Source: Occallatibacter gabretensis (GTDB lineage Bacteria > Acidobacteriota > Terriglobia > Terriglobales > Acidobacteriaceae). From it: 64,000 bases of DNA. Where the stretch lies: NCBI RefSeq assembly GCF_001449115.1, contig NZ_LAIJ01000001.1, positions 248,001 to 312,000 on the forward strand, in the 5' to 3' direction. The translations under genes and the position numbers were made by a program. Below the pieces are notes generated by a model. It was given only the letters and a program-made list of their open reading frames with translations. It was not told the origin of the DNA and did not search any database. Below are positions 17,704 to 26,242 of this stretch, one piece after another (position 1 is the first letter of the stretch; each line of letters begins with the position of its first letter).

Positions 17704-19227
17704 TTATCCGAAATCCTCCGTCGCCGCCCAGAACTCTGCCCATGGTTTCTTCAGCGGCCCGCACACGTAAATGTCTGGATGGTCGTCGCTCTCCTCGTTC
17801 TTTACTCCCTGCGAGTTTCCGTTGTGGGCGGCCCAGCGGCAACCGGTGAAGATCTCGTCGAGCCTGTTCTTGCTGTTTCCGAGGACAATGATCGTGGTCG
17901 GCTGCGGCGTCGGATAGCCTCTCAGCCACGCTGAATTGGTTGTGCTGATGGGCGGCGGCAGATGATATTGCGGCCCCAGTATTTCGATCGCTCCAGCCTC
18001 GCCATAGTTGCCCACTGCAATTCCCAGATGCGCCTGTTGCTCCTGGGGCAGGGAATCACGCACTGCAGCTACGGTCTTCACCATCTCGTCCCAGCCGATT
18101 TCCTCGCGGAGATCACCGCTGTGGTTTAACGCATACTGTTTCAGCGGGCCATCCTGCGCAATGGGCACGAGCCGCGCCCAGACAACCGCACCGATGAATG
18201 CCACACCAGCAAAGCCCACGGTCGCGACTGTCACCTGTGCCCACTTCGGCCTGTGCGCAAGCCACTGCTCCCAGGCCGCTGCGCCCATGGCCAGCACCAT
18301 AGGGTATACACCGGACACGTAGTAAAACCGCCCCTTGCTTGTCCAGAAGATTGCTACCGGAACGAGGTACATCCAGCCGAGCATCCGGTAGCGCTTGCTC
18401 AGGAAAAACGCAACCACTCCTGCGACCCATACCGGCGCGGCAAAAAGATTTGCGTTGGCCATGAACTGGCCAAGCAGAAATCCCTCGGCACGCCCCTCTC
18501 CCACGTCCCGCTTATGGATGTACTGCAGAAACGTATACGAGATGAAATGATGCCGCGTGAGCCAGATCAGGTTTGGCGCAAAGATTACCAGCGCCACTGT
18601 GATCCCCGCCCAGAACCAAATGCTTAGCAGATACTTTCGCGCGTTTGTGAGGACGACGCCGACCAGAATCCCCGCGATATAAAACACGATCGAATACTTC
18701 GTTTCGAGACCCAAGCCCACAGCCGCGCCAATCGCCAGCCACCACCGAGGGTTTTCATCCTTCAGCAGCCGGATGATGAACCATGCAATCAGTACCCACC
18801 ACATCAGGTCGAAGCTGGAATACTGGAACTCCGTGGCCTGAAAAACCGGCACCGGCGAGAGGCCCACCGCAAGTGCTGTAAATACCTGAGCTACCCGTCC
18901 GCCGCCAAGGTCTCGCGCCATCAGCCCGCTTACTGTGATCACGACTGCCTGCGCCAGTACCGAAAAAACACGCAGCCCGATCAGCGAAAGCCCGAAAAGG
19001 GTCAGCCCGATATGTTCGACGAACGCTGTAAACGGCGGATACGGCACGAAGCCCCAGTCCAGGTGGCTTGCATCGGTCAGGAACTGCAGTTCATCGCGAT
19101 GAAAGCCATATCGTCCATTGGTCAACACATGCGCAATGGCAAAGGCGACGGCAATGGCAACTAAAATCCACACCCCATCTCTCCGCTCCGCTCTCGGAGC
19201 CTCTACGGACGCTTCCACTTTAGACAC
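17704..19227 (-). CDS. GT39-type membrane glycosyltransferase (ArnT/PMT superfamily)
   Basis: This is a multi-span glycosyltransferase of the dolichyl/undecaprenyl-phosphate-sugar type (GT-C fold), which transfers a sugar from a lipid carrier outside the inner membrane. The 507-residue protein has about a dozen hydrophobic segments. The catalytic acidic pair is in the first outer loop at FHRDELQF (about residues 42-49), followed by VPYPPFTAF, as in the ArnT-like group. The C-terminal third (from about 350) is soluble and periplasmic. It starts at GTG 19227, with AAGGAG ten bases upstream. The acceptor (lipid A, protein or other glycolipid) cannot be told from sequence. It stands alone, downstream of the terminator of the APC gene. 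Confidence 0.82.
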   Translation of the reverse strand: MSKVEASVEAPRAERRDGVWILVAIAVAFAIAHVLTNGRYGFHRDELQFLTDASHLDWGFVPYPPFTAFVEHIGLTLFGLSLIGLRVFSVLAQAVVITVSGLMARDLGGGRVAQVFTALAVGLSPVPVFQATEFQYSSFDLMWWVLIAWFIIRLLKDENPRWWLAIGAAVGLGLETKYSIVFYIAGILVGVVLTNARKYLLSIWFWAGITVALVIFAPNLIWLTRHHFISYTFLQYIHKRDVGEGRAEGFLLGQFMANANLFAAPVWVAGVVAFFLSKRYRMLGWMYLVPVAIFWTSKGRFYYVSGVYPMVLAMGAAAWEQWLAHRPKWAQVTVATVGFAGVAFIGAVVWARLVPIAQDGPLKQYALNHSGDLREEIGWDEMVKTVAAVRDSLPQEQQAHLGIAVGNYGEAGAIEILGPQYHLPPPISTTNSAWLRGYPTPQPTTIIVLGNSKNRLDEIFTGCRWAAHNGNSQGVKNEESDDHPDIYVCGPLKKPWAEFWAATEDFG

Positions 19228-19322
19228 AGCTATGTATCTCCTTCGCGGGGGTTCTAAGCAGAGTACGTCAAACTGCTGCCAACAGTTCGCTTCGGTCTGG
19301 TATCAGGCATTCCGAAGCGCAA

Positions 19323-19350
19323 AAAACCGGAGGCCACAGCCCCCGGTTTT
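19323..19350 (-). terminator. rho-independent terminator of the APC transporter gene
   Basis: Read on the minus strand, AAAACCGG at the right end pairs with CCGGTTTT at the left, extended by an inner GGC/GCC after one mismatch. A run of six T follows on the minus strand (19326-19321). It lies about 30 nt after the stop at 19379 and fits as that gene's terminator. The plus-strand side also has four T, so it may work weakly in both directions. Confidence 0.7.
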
Positions 19351-19378
19351 CCCGTACTTCGTTTCTTGTCCTTTGTCT

Positions 19379-21757
19379 CTAGCGCAGCGCCTTCTGCGCT
19401 TCCCGCTCGCGGTCCGTGTGCGCTCCCAGTTCTTTACTGCCCATATCCAGGGGTGTCAACGGAGACGGCGGACAAGCCTGGCAGTTTCGCAGATCGGTCA
19501 GAATTTCGCCCTTGTCTCGCGCATACTGCCCCGCCAGCCGCGTCAGCGCGAAGGTAATAATGTCGGAGTGATGCAGATGCGCAAATGCGGGATCGCGCCG
19601 CATATTCAACCATAGCCGGTGCACCAGCTGCACATCCTCCGGGCTCAGGTTCGGCGCATGCGGCCCGATGTAAAAGACCTTGAACTGCCCCGTCTCTTCC
19701 ACCACGTAGAAGTTGAACTGCCGCTTGGGTTGCGGCAGCGCCTCCCACGCCTGGCCCAGATGGAAAGCCTGCTCCTCAGCCGGCATCTTGCTGGAGATTC
19801 CCGAAACCACCGAGTCAATCTCGAGCGACGTCGCGCTCTGCGCCAGGGCTGCAAAGATATCGCCCGCCGGAACCACCAGCAGAGAAACGGTCTTTCCGAA
19901 GCTTTCCGCAACGGAGATTGCCTTGGTAAAGAGCATCTGCTCGTATTCGGTAAAGCTATGCTCTTCGGGAGTAATAAAATCCGGTCCGCCCACGGCCATG
20001 ATGCGCGCGTTCAGCACCACCACGTCCTGGTTATCGTCGTGCGCGTTCCGAGACAGCGCCCACTTCAGGGCAAACGGGTTTGCGGCATCCCGCATCGTCA
20101 CCATCATGCCGCCCGGCCGAATGCCGACCGAATCACGGCTTACCTTGTCCTGGTGCTCCAGCTGGAAGTGGTCCTTCATCTGGCGCTCAGCCAGCGCATG
20201 TTTCTTCCGATTGATGCGCTCGGAGATGGTGAAGACCAGGAAGAATACCGCTGCAAAGGCAATACCGCTCACCGTCGCCACGGACTTCGTGAAGAGGTTT
20301 ACAATCGCGGTCGCAAGCAGCACGAAGAACACGGAAATCAGCCCCAAAGGCACTTCCGTCTTACCGATCTTGATATTTGGCGGAACCTTCCAGCCACGCT
20401 CGCCGTGGTATTTCCATCGGAGGACCAGCATTGCCAGGCTGTTGAAGGTGAACGACCAGATCACGCCAAAGGCATACGCCTCACCCAGCGTATCCACGCT
20501 GCCCATGCTCACAATAATGGTGAACATCTGCAGGGCAAAGACCAGGTTCACAATCCGGTGGCTGGTGCCGAACCGCGCATGAGGCTTACGGAACCAATCC
20601 GTGAGCACCCCATCTTCGGCCACGCGCATCAGCACGCCGGTTGACCCGATCATTGACGTGTTGATGGCGCCTGAAAGAATCAGGAAGCCCACCACCACCA
20701 CGAAGATGCGGAACCCGATTCGCAGGATCTCCGGCCCGGACATGAACATTGCCAGGCCAGCAATCAGGTTGTCCTGGTAGATATGCGTCCGCTCATACGT
20801 GGGGATCAGAATCGAAGCCAGCAGCGTTGCGCCGCCTGTAAAAATCAGGCTGTAGATCGCAATCACAATCGCCGCGCGTTTGAGGTTCTTCAGCTTGGGG
20901 TGCTCGATCTCGCGATTGACCTGCGCCAGGCTTTCTTCGCCGCTCATGGCCAGGATCGAGTGCCCGAAGGCCATCAGAATTCCGAACATTCCCAGGTACT
21001 TCAGCAGGCTGGTGCCCTTCAGGAAGCCCAATGCGTCGTCGCTGAAGCTGAGGTGGGCCGGAGTCGGCGGCGGCGGAAGCTGAATGCTGGCCGGGTTTAC
21101 CGAGTATTTCTGCAGAATCGAGTACGCGCCCCACGCCAGCAAAATCACCACCATCACGGTGGTAATCTGCATTACCCGTAGAGCCTTGTTGCTCGACTCC
21201 TCAATGCCTTTGGTGTTCTGCCACCAGTAGTAAATTGTGACAATCGCCGCAAAGACTGCCGACGTGTGGTTCACATGGAACTGAAATGCCGCGCCGTTGA
21301 CGCCAATGAGCGCCGAAGGCAGCCAGTGATGGTTCTGGCCCACCACCAGCAGTTCGTTCATCAGGCCGACGATATATTGACCTGCGGAAACGCCCGAGAT
21401 GGGTCCCGTCAGGATGTAATCGAACATGAGCGCCGAGACGCTCAGCTTGGCGAAGGTTCCGCCCAGCGCCTCTTTGACCACGCGGTAGACGCCACCGCGC
21501 GTAAACATGGAGCAGCTCTCGACGTACACCGCGCGTACGGCAAAGCTGAACAGCATAATTCCGAGGATGAACCAGGGCGCGGCCGCGCCCACGGCATGCT
21601 CGGCAATGCCGCCTGCATAGAACGCGGAAGACCCAAGATCATTGAGGACAATGGCAGCGGCGCGCCAAAAGGAAATGAACGTCAGCATCACGCTGGATGC
21701 TACGATCAGCCGCACCCGGTCGGGCGGAGGAGCTACGGTCGTTCGAGTGGAGGCCAT
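19379..21757 (-). CDS. APC-superfamily transporter with large C-terminal soluble domain
   Basis: This is a probable cation-coupled amino acid or polyamine transporter of the APC superfamily. Residues about 15-510 contain 12 or more hydrophobic spans, with family features such as the early SSAFYAGGIAEHAVG and GGVYRVVKEALGG loops and the GEESLAQVNREIEHP loop. From about 520 to the end (792 aa) lies a soluble region containing segments like VVVLNARIMAVGG and SFGKTVSLLVVPAGDIF, reminiscent of universal-stress-like domains attached to some APC transporters. The start is the ATG at 21757, immediately following a GTG; the SD is poor. The length is well above the 450-500 of simple APC carriers. The substrate is unknown. 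Confidence 0.85.
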   Translation of the reverse strand: MASTRTTVAPPPDRVRLIVASSVMLTFISFWRAAAIVLNDLGSSAFYAGGIAEHAVGAAAPWFILGIMLFSFAVRAVYVESCSMFTRGGVYRVVKEALGGTFAKLSVSALMFDYILTGPISGVSAGQYIVGLMNELLVVGQNHHWLPSALIGVNGAAFQFHVNHTSAVFAAIVTIYYWWQNTKGIEESSNKALRVMQITTVMVVILLAWGAYSILQKYSVNPASIQLPPPPTPAHLSFSDDALGFLKGTSLLKYLGMFGILMAFGHSILAMSGEESLAQVNREIEHPKLKNLKRAAIVIAIYSLIFTGGATLLASILIPTYERTHIYQDNLIAGLAMFMSGPEILRIGFRIFVVVVGFLILSGAINTSMIGSTGVLMRVAEDGVLTDWFRKPHARFGTSHRIVNLVFALQMFTIIVSMGSVDTLGEAYAFGVIWSFTFNSLAMLVLRWKYHGERGWKVPPNIKIGKTEVPLGLISVFFVLLATAIVNLFTKSVATVSGIAFAAVFFLVFTISERINRKKHALAERQMKDHFQLEHQDKVSRDSVGIRPGGMMVTMRDAANPFALKWALSRNAHDDNQDVVVLNARIMAVGGPDFITPEEHSFTEYEQMLFTKAISVAESFGKTVSLLVVPAGDIFAALAQSATSLEIDSVVSGISSKMPAEEQAFHLGQAWEALPQPKRQFNFYVVEETGQFKVFYIGPHAPNLSPEDVQLVHRLWLNMRRDPAFAHLHHSDIITFALTRLAGQYARDKGEILTDLRNCQACPPSPLTPLDMGSKELGAHTDREREAQKALR

Positions 21758-21923
21758 CACAAAGGGCCGGCTTAACTTCTCCGGCGCATTACAGTCCCGT
21801 GGGCGCGCACGATTTCTTTTACGATTGCTTGCGCCCTAGGAGAGTCTAGGGCTGTTTGGGGCGGGTGTCAATGGCCCAAGCGAAAGGGTTTAGACGCTGA
21901 TAGTTGCAAAATGGCGCCGCGCG

Positions 21924-22049
21924 TCAGTCTTTCCCAAAAAGCTCTTTGCCGTCCTCAACGAAGCTGATCAGGATGACAATCGTCGACCCCGCCAGCCCCA
22001 CAAAGAACATGACTTCAAGCACCCGCATCGCAAATAGAGCAATTGCCAT
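21924..22049 (-). CDS. 41-aa single-span membrane protein of unknown function
   Basis: This short frame runs from ATG 22049 to TGA 21924. The product starts MAIALFAMRVLEVMFF and has a long hydrophobic segment (about residues 10-30) followed by a charged tail ending KELFGKD. GGAGG lies 12 nt before the ATG, which is rather far but in register with a leader. The composition (one helix, Glu in the first turn, charged end) is that of a real small membrane protein. It is divergent from lnt and upstream, on the same strand, of the APC transporter gene, so the two could be co-transcribed. I cannot name a function. Confidence 0.6.
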   Translation of the reverse strand: MAIALFAMRVLEVMFFVGLAGSTIVILISFVEDGKELFGKD

Positions 22050-22108
22050 AACGTCATTCTACCTCCGAATTCAATTTCTCAACCACACTCCGCTAAACTC
22101 ATCCCTGT

Positions 22109-23737
22109 ATGCCAGTTCCCAAATGGATGCCGTGGGCGGCCGCTGTTCTCTCTGCGGCGCTGCTCGAACTGCCGTTTCCGCTTGCCGGGCCGATGCCGCC
22201 CTGGCGCGGAATGATTGCCTTTGTCGCCCTTGTGCCGCTGCTCTGGGCTATTCTTGCGCCGTCCGGCTCCCCACGCCCGCTGCGTCATTCGTTCTTGATC
22301 GGGTATCTCTGCGGCGTCCTCTGGTATGCGGGCAACTGCTACTGGATTTATGACACCATGCAGATCCATGGGGGTATTCCGCCCGTTGGGTCTGTGGGGT
22401 TGCTGCTGATTTACAGCCTTGTTCTCGGGCTTTATTTCGGCGTGTTTGCGCTGGCTCTCAAATTCATCGCTGGCAGACTGGGCATTGGACGCGCTCTCGT
22501 TGCGGCGCCCTTTCTCTGGACCGCTCTCGAGCTTGCTGCTGCCCGGATTACTTCCGTGCCGTGGGATCAGCTTGGGTATTCGCAGGTGGATAATCGCTTT
22601 TTTGCCAACCTTGCGCCATGGGCTGGAGTCTATGGAATCACATTTGTTCTTTTAGCAATCAATGCCTTCTACGCTTGGACATGGTTGAGAGCTGTAGGTT
22701 CAGGAGAGGCTCGATACAAGACACAAGCATGGATATCTTGCGCGGGGCTCGGCCTTCTGCTGATTGCAAGTGGGCACTCGCTGTTGCCTGTGAATGTGCC
22801 GACAACAGCTACTGCTGTGCTCCTCCAACCCAACCTCGACGTTGACACCGCCAGCGCGTGGCCCGGACCCATCTGGGATCAGAACATCGCCCAAATCACG
22901 CATCTCGCCACCCAACCGTGCAGCAGCTATTTCGCAGGAATTCCTGAGACCGGCGCCAGCACTGCCAGTGGCTGCGGACAGCCGTCGCTCATTGCGTGGC
23001 CCGAATCTCCCGCGCCTTTCTTTGAAGACGAAGACCGCTTTCGCTCCGCCATGAAACAGCTTGCTCTCACCACCCACTCGCCGCTCATCATCGGCGGCGT
23101 CGGCATGGAGCAGACTCCCGACGAACTCCACTACTTCAACTCCGGCATGGTCTTTGATCAGAACGGAACCCCGCAGGGCCGCTACGACAAGATCCACCTC
23201 GTCCCCTACGGCGAGTTCATTCCTTTCCGCAACCTGTTCTTCTTTGCTAAAAAGCTGACCCGCAAAGTTGAAGATATCTCTCGCGGAACGGACCGCAAGA
23301 CCTTCCTGCTTACCGACCGCAATGGTCAAAACCATCGCTACGGCATCTTCATCTGCTACGAATCGGTCTTTGCCGATGAGATCCGGCAGTTCGCGAAAAA
23401 CGGTGCTGAGGTGTTCGTCAACATCTCTGACGACGGCTGGTACGGCGACACCTCCGCCCCGTGGCAGCACCTCAATATGGCCCGCATGAGGGCGATCGAG
23501 AATCGCCGCTGGATTCTCCGCGACACCAACAACGGCGTCACCGCCGTCATTGATCCCTACGGCCGCGTCCGCCAGTCCATTCCGCGCCATACAGTCGGCG
23601 CGCTCGTCGCACAGTACGGCTTCAACTCCGAGGTCACCTTCTACACGCGCCACGGCGATGTCTTCGCATGGTTGTGTGCCATACTGAGTCTTGGGTTCGT
23701 CCTCCGGGCTTTTACTTCTCGGAGCAGTTCCCAGTAA
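22109..23737 (+). CDS. lnt: Lnt, apolipoprotein N-acyltransferase
   Basis: This enzyme adds the third acyl chain to the N-terminal Cys of lipoproteins at the outer face of the inner membrane. The 542-residue protein has an N-terminal bundle of about six or seven spans (residues 1-230) and a C-terminal nitrilase domain facing the periplasm. The catalytic triad is visible: E299 in IAWPESPAPF, K361 in YDKIHLVPYGEFIP and C416 in FICYES. The usual essential residues around NISDDGWYG are also present. The length is normal (E. coli 512). It begins with ATG at 22109 and is followed 30 nt later by prfB. It serves lipoproteins such as the Cys-anchored one at 37093. Confidence 0.94.
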   Translation: MPVPKWMPWAAAVLSAALLELPFPLAGPMPPWRGMIAFVALVPLLWAILAPSGSPRPLRHSFLIGYLCGVLWYAGNCYWIYDTMQIHGGIPPVGSVGLLLIYSLVLGLYFGVFALALKFIAGRLGIGRALVAAPFLWTALELAAARITSVPWDQLGYSQVDNRFFANLAPWAGVYGITFVLLAINAFYAWTWLRAVGSGEARYKTQAWISCAGLGLLLIASGHSLLPVNVPTTATAVLLQPNLDVDTASAWPGPIWDQNIAQITHLATQPCSSYFAGIPETGASTASGCGQPSLIAWPESPAPFFEDEDRFRSAMKQLALTTHSPLIIGGVGMEQTPDELHYFNSGMVFDQNGTPQGRYDKIHLVPYGEFIPFRNLFFFAKKLTRKVEDISRGTDRKTFLLTDRNGQNHRYGIFICYESVFADEIRQFAKNGAEVFVNISDDGWYGDTSAPWQHLNMARMRAIENRRWILRDTNNGVTAVIDPYGRVRQSIPRHTVGALVAQYGFNSEVTFYTRHGDVFAWLCAILSLGFVLRAFTSRSSSQ

Positions 23738-23767
23738 TCCAACTAAGTCAGGTCCAGAGCAGATTCC

Positions 23768-24902
23768 ATGAATTTGAACGATCTCGAGTTCGCTTATGCT
23801 CCCGTGCGCGACCAGGTGCGCGACCTGCGGGAGTATCTTTGACCCCGCACGCATCCGCCGCGAGCTCTCTGAAATAGAAACCAAACTGGCCGATCCTTCC
23901 CTGTGGAGCAATTCGCAGGCCTCACAGCCGCTCATGCGCGACCGCAAGCGCCTTGAAGGCCTCGTCGCCCATGACGAAGAGCTTGTCCGCCGCTCCGGCG
24001 ATATCGAGGCTTACTTCGAGCTTGCAGGCGAAGGCGAAGATGTTCTCGCCGACCTCGAGCGCGACATCAAATCTCTCGCTACATTCGCTGAGGATCTCGA
24101 AGCCAAAACCATGCTTTCGGGCGAGGCCGACCCGCTCAACGCCATCGTCACCGTTCACCCCGGAGCAGGCGGCACGGAGTCGCAGGACTGGGCCGAGATG
24201 CTTCTGCGCATGTATTTGCGCTGGGCCGAGCAGCAGGGCTTCAAAACCGAAATGAACGACTACCAGGATGGCGAAGAGGCCGGCATCAAATCCGCCACCT
24301 TCACCATCACCGGCGATTACGTCTTCGGTCAGCTTGCAGGAGAGAGCGGCGTTCACCGCCTCGTGCGCATCTCGCCCTTCGACTCCGCCAAGCGCCGTCA
24401 CACGTCTTTCGCCTCTGTCTACGTTTCGCCTGAAATCGACGACACCATCCACGTCGATGTCAAGTCTGAAGACCTCCGCATTGATACCTACCGCTCCGGC
24501 GGCAAAGGCGGCCAGCACGTTAACACTACCGACTCTGCCGTGCGTATCACGCACTTGCCCACCAACATCGTGGTGCAATGTCAGAACGAGCGCTCTCAGC
24601 ATAAAAACCGCGAGAAGGCTATGAAAATGCTTCGCTCGCGCCTCTACGAGTTCGAACTCGAAAAGAAGCGGGCTGAGTCCAAGAAGCTTGAAGACTCGAA
24701 GCTCGAGATCAACTTCGGATCTCAGATTCGCTCGTATGTTCTGCAGCCCTATCGCATTGCCAAGGACCACCGCACCAAGGTCGAAGTGGGCGATGTGGAT
24801 AAGGTCCTCGACGGCTACCTCGAACCTTTCCTGCGCGGCTATCTGCTCGCCAAGCGTCGCGGCACTGCCAATGGCGGTCCCGACGACGACCTCGACGTGT
24901 AA
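23768..24902 (+). CDS. prfB: Peptide chain release factor 2, with programmed +1 frameshift
   Basis: RF2 ends translation at UGA and UAA. The gene is read in two frames: ATG 23768 opens 24 codons ending CTT TGA (23837-23842), and the second frame resumes at GAC 23841. The joined protein is 377 residues (E. coli 365). The stop-recognition tripeptide SPF is at about 202-204 and the hydrolysis motif GGQ at about 247-249, inside SGGKGGQHV. A single-frame reading begins at an ATG at 23796 in the second frame and would give a false N-terminus. RF2 makes its own level rise when the in-frame UGA is read slowly. It lies 30 nt after lnt, probably in the same transcript. Confidence 0.95.
23829..23843 (+). 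promoter_or_regulatory. prfB recoding site: internal SD-like GGGAG, slippery CTT, TGA C
   Basis: GGGAG (23829-23833) precedes TATCTTTGAC (23834-23843). The spacing and the CUU-UGA-C core are those of the classical RF2 autoregulatory site, although the internal SD (GCGGGAG) is slightly weaker than the E. coli AGGGGG. Ribosomes pausing at UGA slip forward one base on CUU to read GAC. Confidence 0.93.
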
Positions 24903-24905
24903 TCG

Positions 24906-24938
24906 GTTATCCCGTGGCCTTTCAGGCCGCGGAATAAC
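24906..24938. terminator. long imperfect hairpin between convergent prfB and MFS genes
   Basis: GTTATCCCGTGGCC (24906-24919) and GGCCGCGGAATAAC (24925-24938) pair around TTTCA with one mismatch and one G-T wobble. It starts 3 nt after the prfB stop and ends 3 nt before the MFS stop, so it most likely ends both transcripts. Neither side has a T-run, so it is not a textbook intrinsic terminator. Confidence 0.5.
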
Positions 24939-24941
24939 TCG

Positions 24942-26177
24942 CTACTGTCCAAACTCGGTTCCACGCTTTTCTTTACCCACAGCCGCCATCACGCCCGCCA
25001 GCACAAACACGCTTACCGCGGTGAGCGCCATTGCTGTCGGATAGTTGGTGCGCGCCGCATATAGCGCCTCGATCGCCCCGATGCCGCTGGCCAGCACTCC
25101 GCCGCACTGATAGGCAAATCCCGGCAGGGTCGCTCGCATCTTATCCGGAGTCAGTTCCGCCAGGTGCGCCGGAATCACTCCCCACGCTCCCTGCACTGCA
25201 AACTGCATCAGAAATGCCCCAGTCACCAGTAGCAAGGGGTTCGGCGCATAGGCCCATAGCGGAATCACCACGATCCCCAGCACAAACGCTCCCACAATTG
25301 CCACTCTCCGCCCCAGCCTGTCGGAGAAATGTCCTACCACAATTCCGCCGAGGATCGCTCCCAGGCCGCCGATGGCCGTAATCATGGACCGCTGCGATGC
25401 TCCCATGTGCCAGGCACGCTGCAGAAATGTCGGATACATATCCTGCGTACCGTGGCTGGCGAACATCATCATCGTCATAAATGCCAGCAGATACGCGAAC
25501 AGCTTCCAGCTTCGCGCAAACTCACGAAACTGCTCTGCCCATCCGGCGCGAACCGCCCCCGCGACCACGGAGTTCGTTCGCTGCCAGACCGCACTTTCCT
25601 TAACCTTCCATCCGATGTAAAAAACCAGCGGAATCGATGGCAGGCTCGTGAGGATAAACAGCCAGCGCCACCCTAGCCCATGCAGAAAGAAGAACAGGAG
25701 TGCCGCCAGCACCTGCCCTGCCGCGTAACCCTCCTGCAGCACACCGCTCAGCAGACCTCTTCGCTTCGTGGGCGCGCCTTCCATCGCCATGCTGGTGCCC
25801 ACGCCCCACGTTCCGCCCATCACCACGCCAAAGACGCCACGAATCACTAACAGGGCAGTGAAATTTGGCGCGAGTCCCGTCAAAATCCCAGCCAGCGCAT
25901 AGGCGCTCATGTTGACCATCAGCGGCTTTTTGCGTCCATACCGGTCCGCCAGCAGGCCGAAGATAAACCCGCCCACCGGCCGGCACAGCAGCGTCATCGT
26001 GATCACGAGCGCCATCTGGGCGTCGGACTTGTGAAACTCCCTCGCCATGCCGGTCAGCGTGAAGGTGACCAGGAAATAGTCGAGCGCGTCCAGCAGCCAG
26101 CTTGAGAAGCCTGCAAACACCGCGGGCGGGTGCGAGGTTGTGATCGGTTCGTAGGAAGAATTCGGCCCAGTCGGCAT
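24942..26177 (-). CDS. Major facilitator superfamily transporter, metabolite:H+ symporter-like
   Basis: This is a 12-span secondary carrier. The 411-residue protein shows the MFS loop 2-3 signature GLLADRYGRKKPL and its C-half repeat VGHFSDRLGRRVA. FSSWLLDALDYFLVTF at the first span is the pattern of the sialate/lactate (SHS-like) group. I take the ATG at 26177 (MPTGPNSSYE) because GGGTGGGG precedes it. A longer frame to 26285 would overlap the end of fah. The gap to fah is only 65 bp on the same strand, so it may be the last gene of the tyrosine operon and move an aromatic or organic acid; that is inference. Confidence 0.83.
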   Translation of the reverse strand: MPTGPNSSYEPITTSHPPAVFAGFSSWLLDALDYFLVTFTLTGMAREFHKSDAQMALVITMTLLCRPVGGFIFGLLADRYGRKKPLMVNMSAYALAGILTGLAPNFTALLVIRGVFGVVMGGTWGVGTSMAMEGAPTKRRGLLSGVLQEGYAAGQVLAALLFFFLHGLGWRWLFILTSLPSIPLVFYIGWKVKESAVWQRTNSVVAGAVRAGWAEQFREFARSWKLFAYLLAFMTMMMFASHGTQDMYPTFLQRAWHMGASQRSMITAIGGLGAILGGIVVGHFSDRLGRRVAIVGAFVLGIVVIPLWAYAPNPLLLVTGAFLMQFAVQGAWGVIPAHLAELTPDKMRATLPGFAYQCGGVLASGIGAIEALYAARTNYPTAMALTAVSVFVLAGVMAAVGKEKRGTEFGQ

Positions 26178-26242
26178 CGGTTTCCCCACCCTACCAGACT
26201 GTCTATTGAAAAGGGAATTGTAGCCTGTCTCAGGCCGCAGCT

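Noticed and set aside
22700-23947. A 415-codon open frame on the minus strand opposite lnt and the prfB start
   Set aside because: The opposite strand encodes Lnt with its full catalytic triad and the RF2 frameshift site. The antisense frame has no recognisable domain and results from codon bias.
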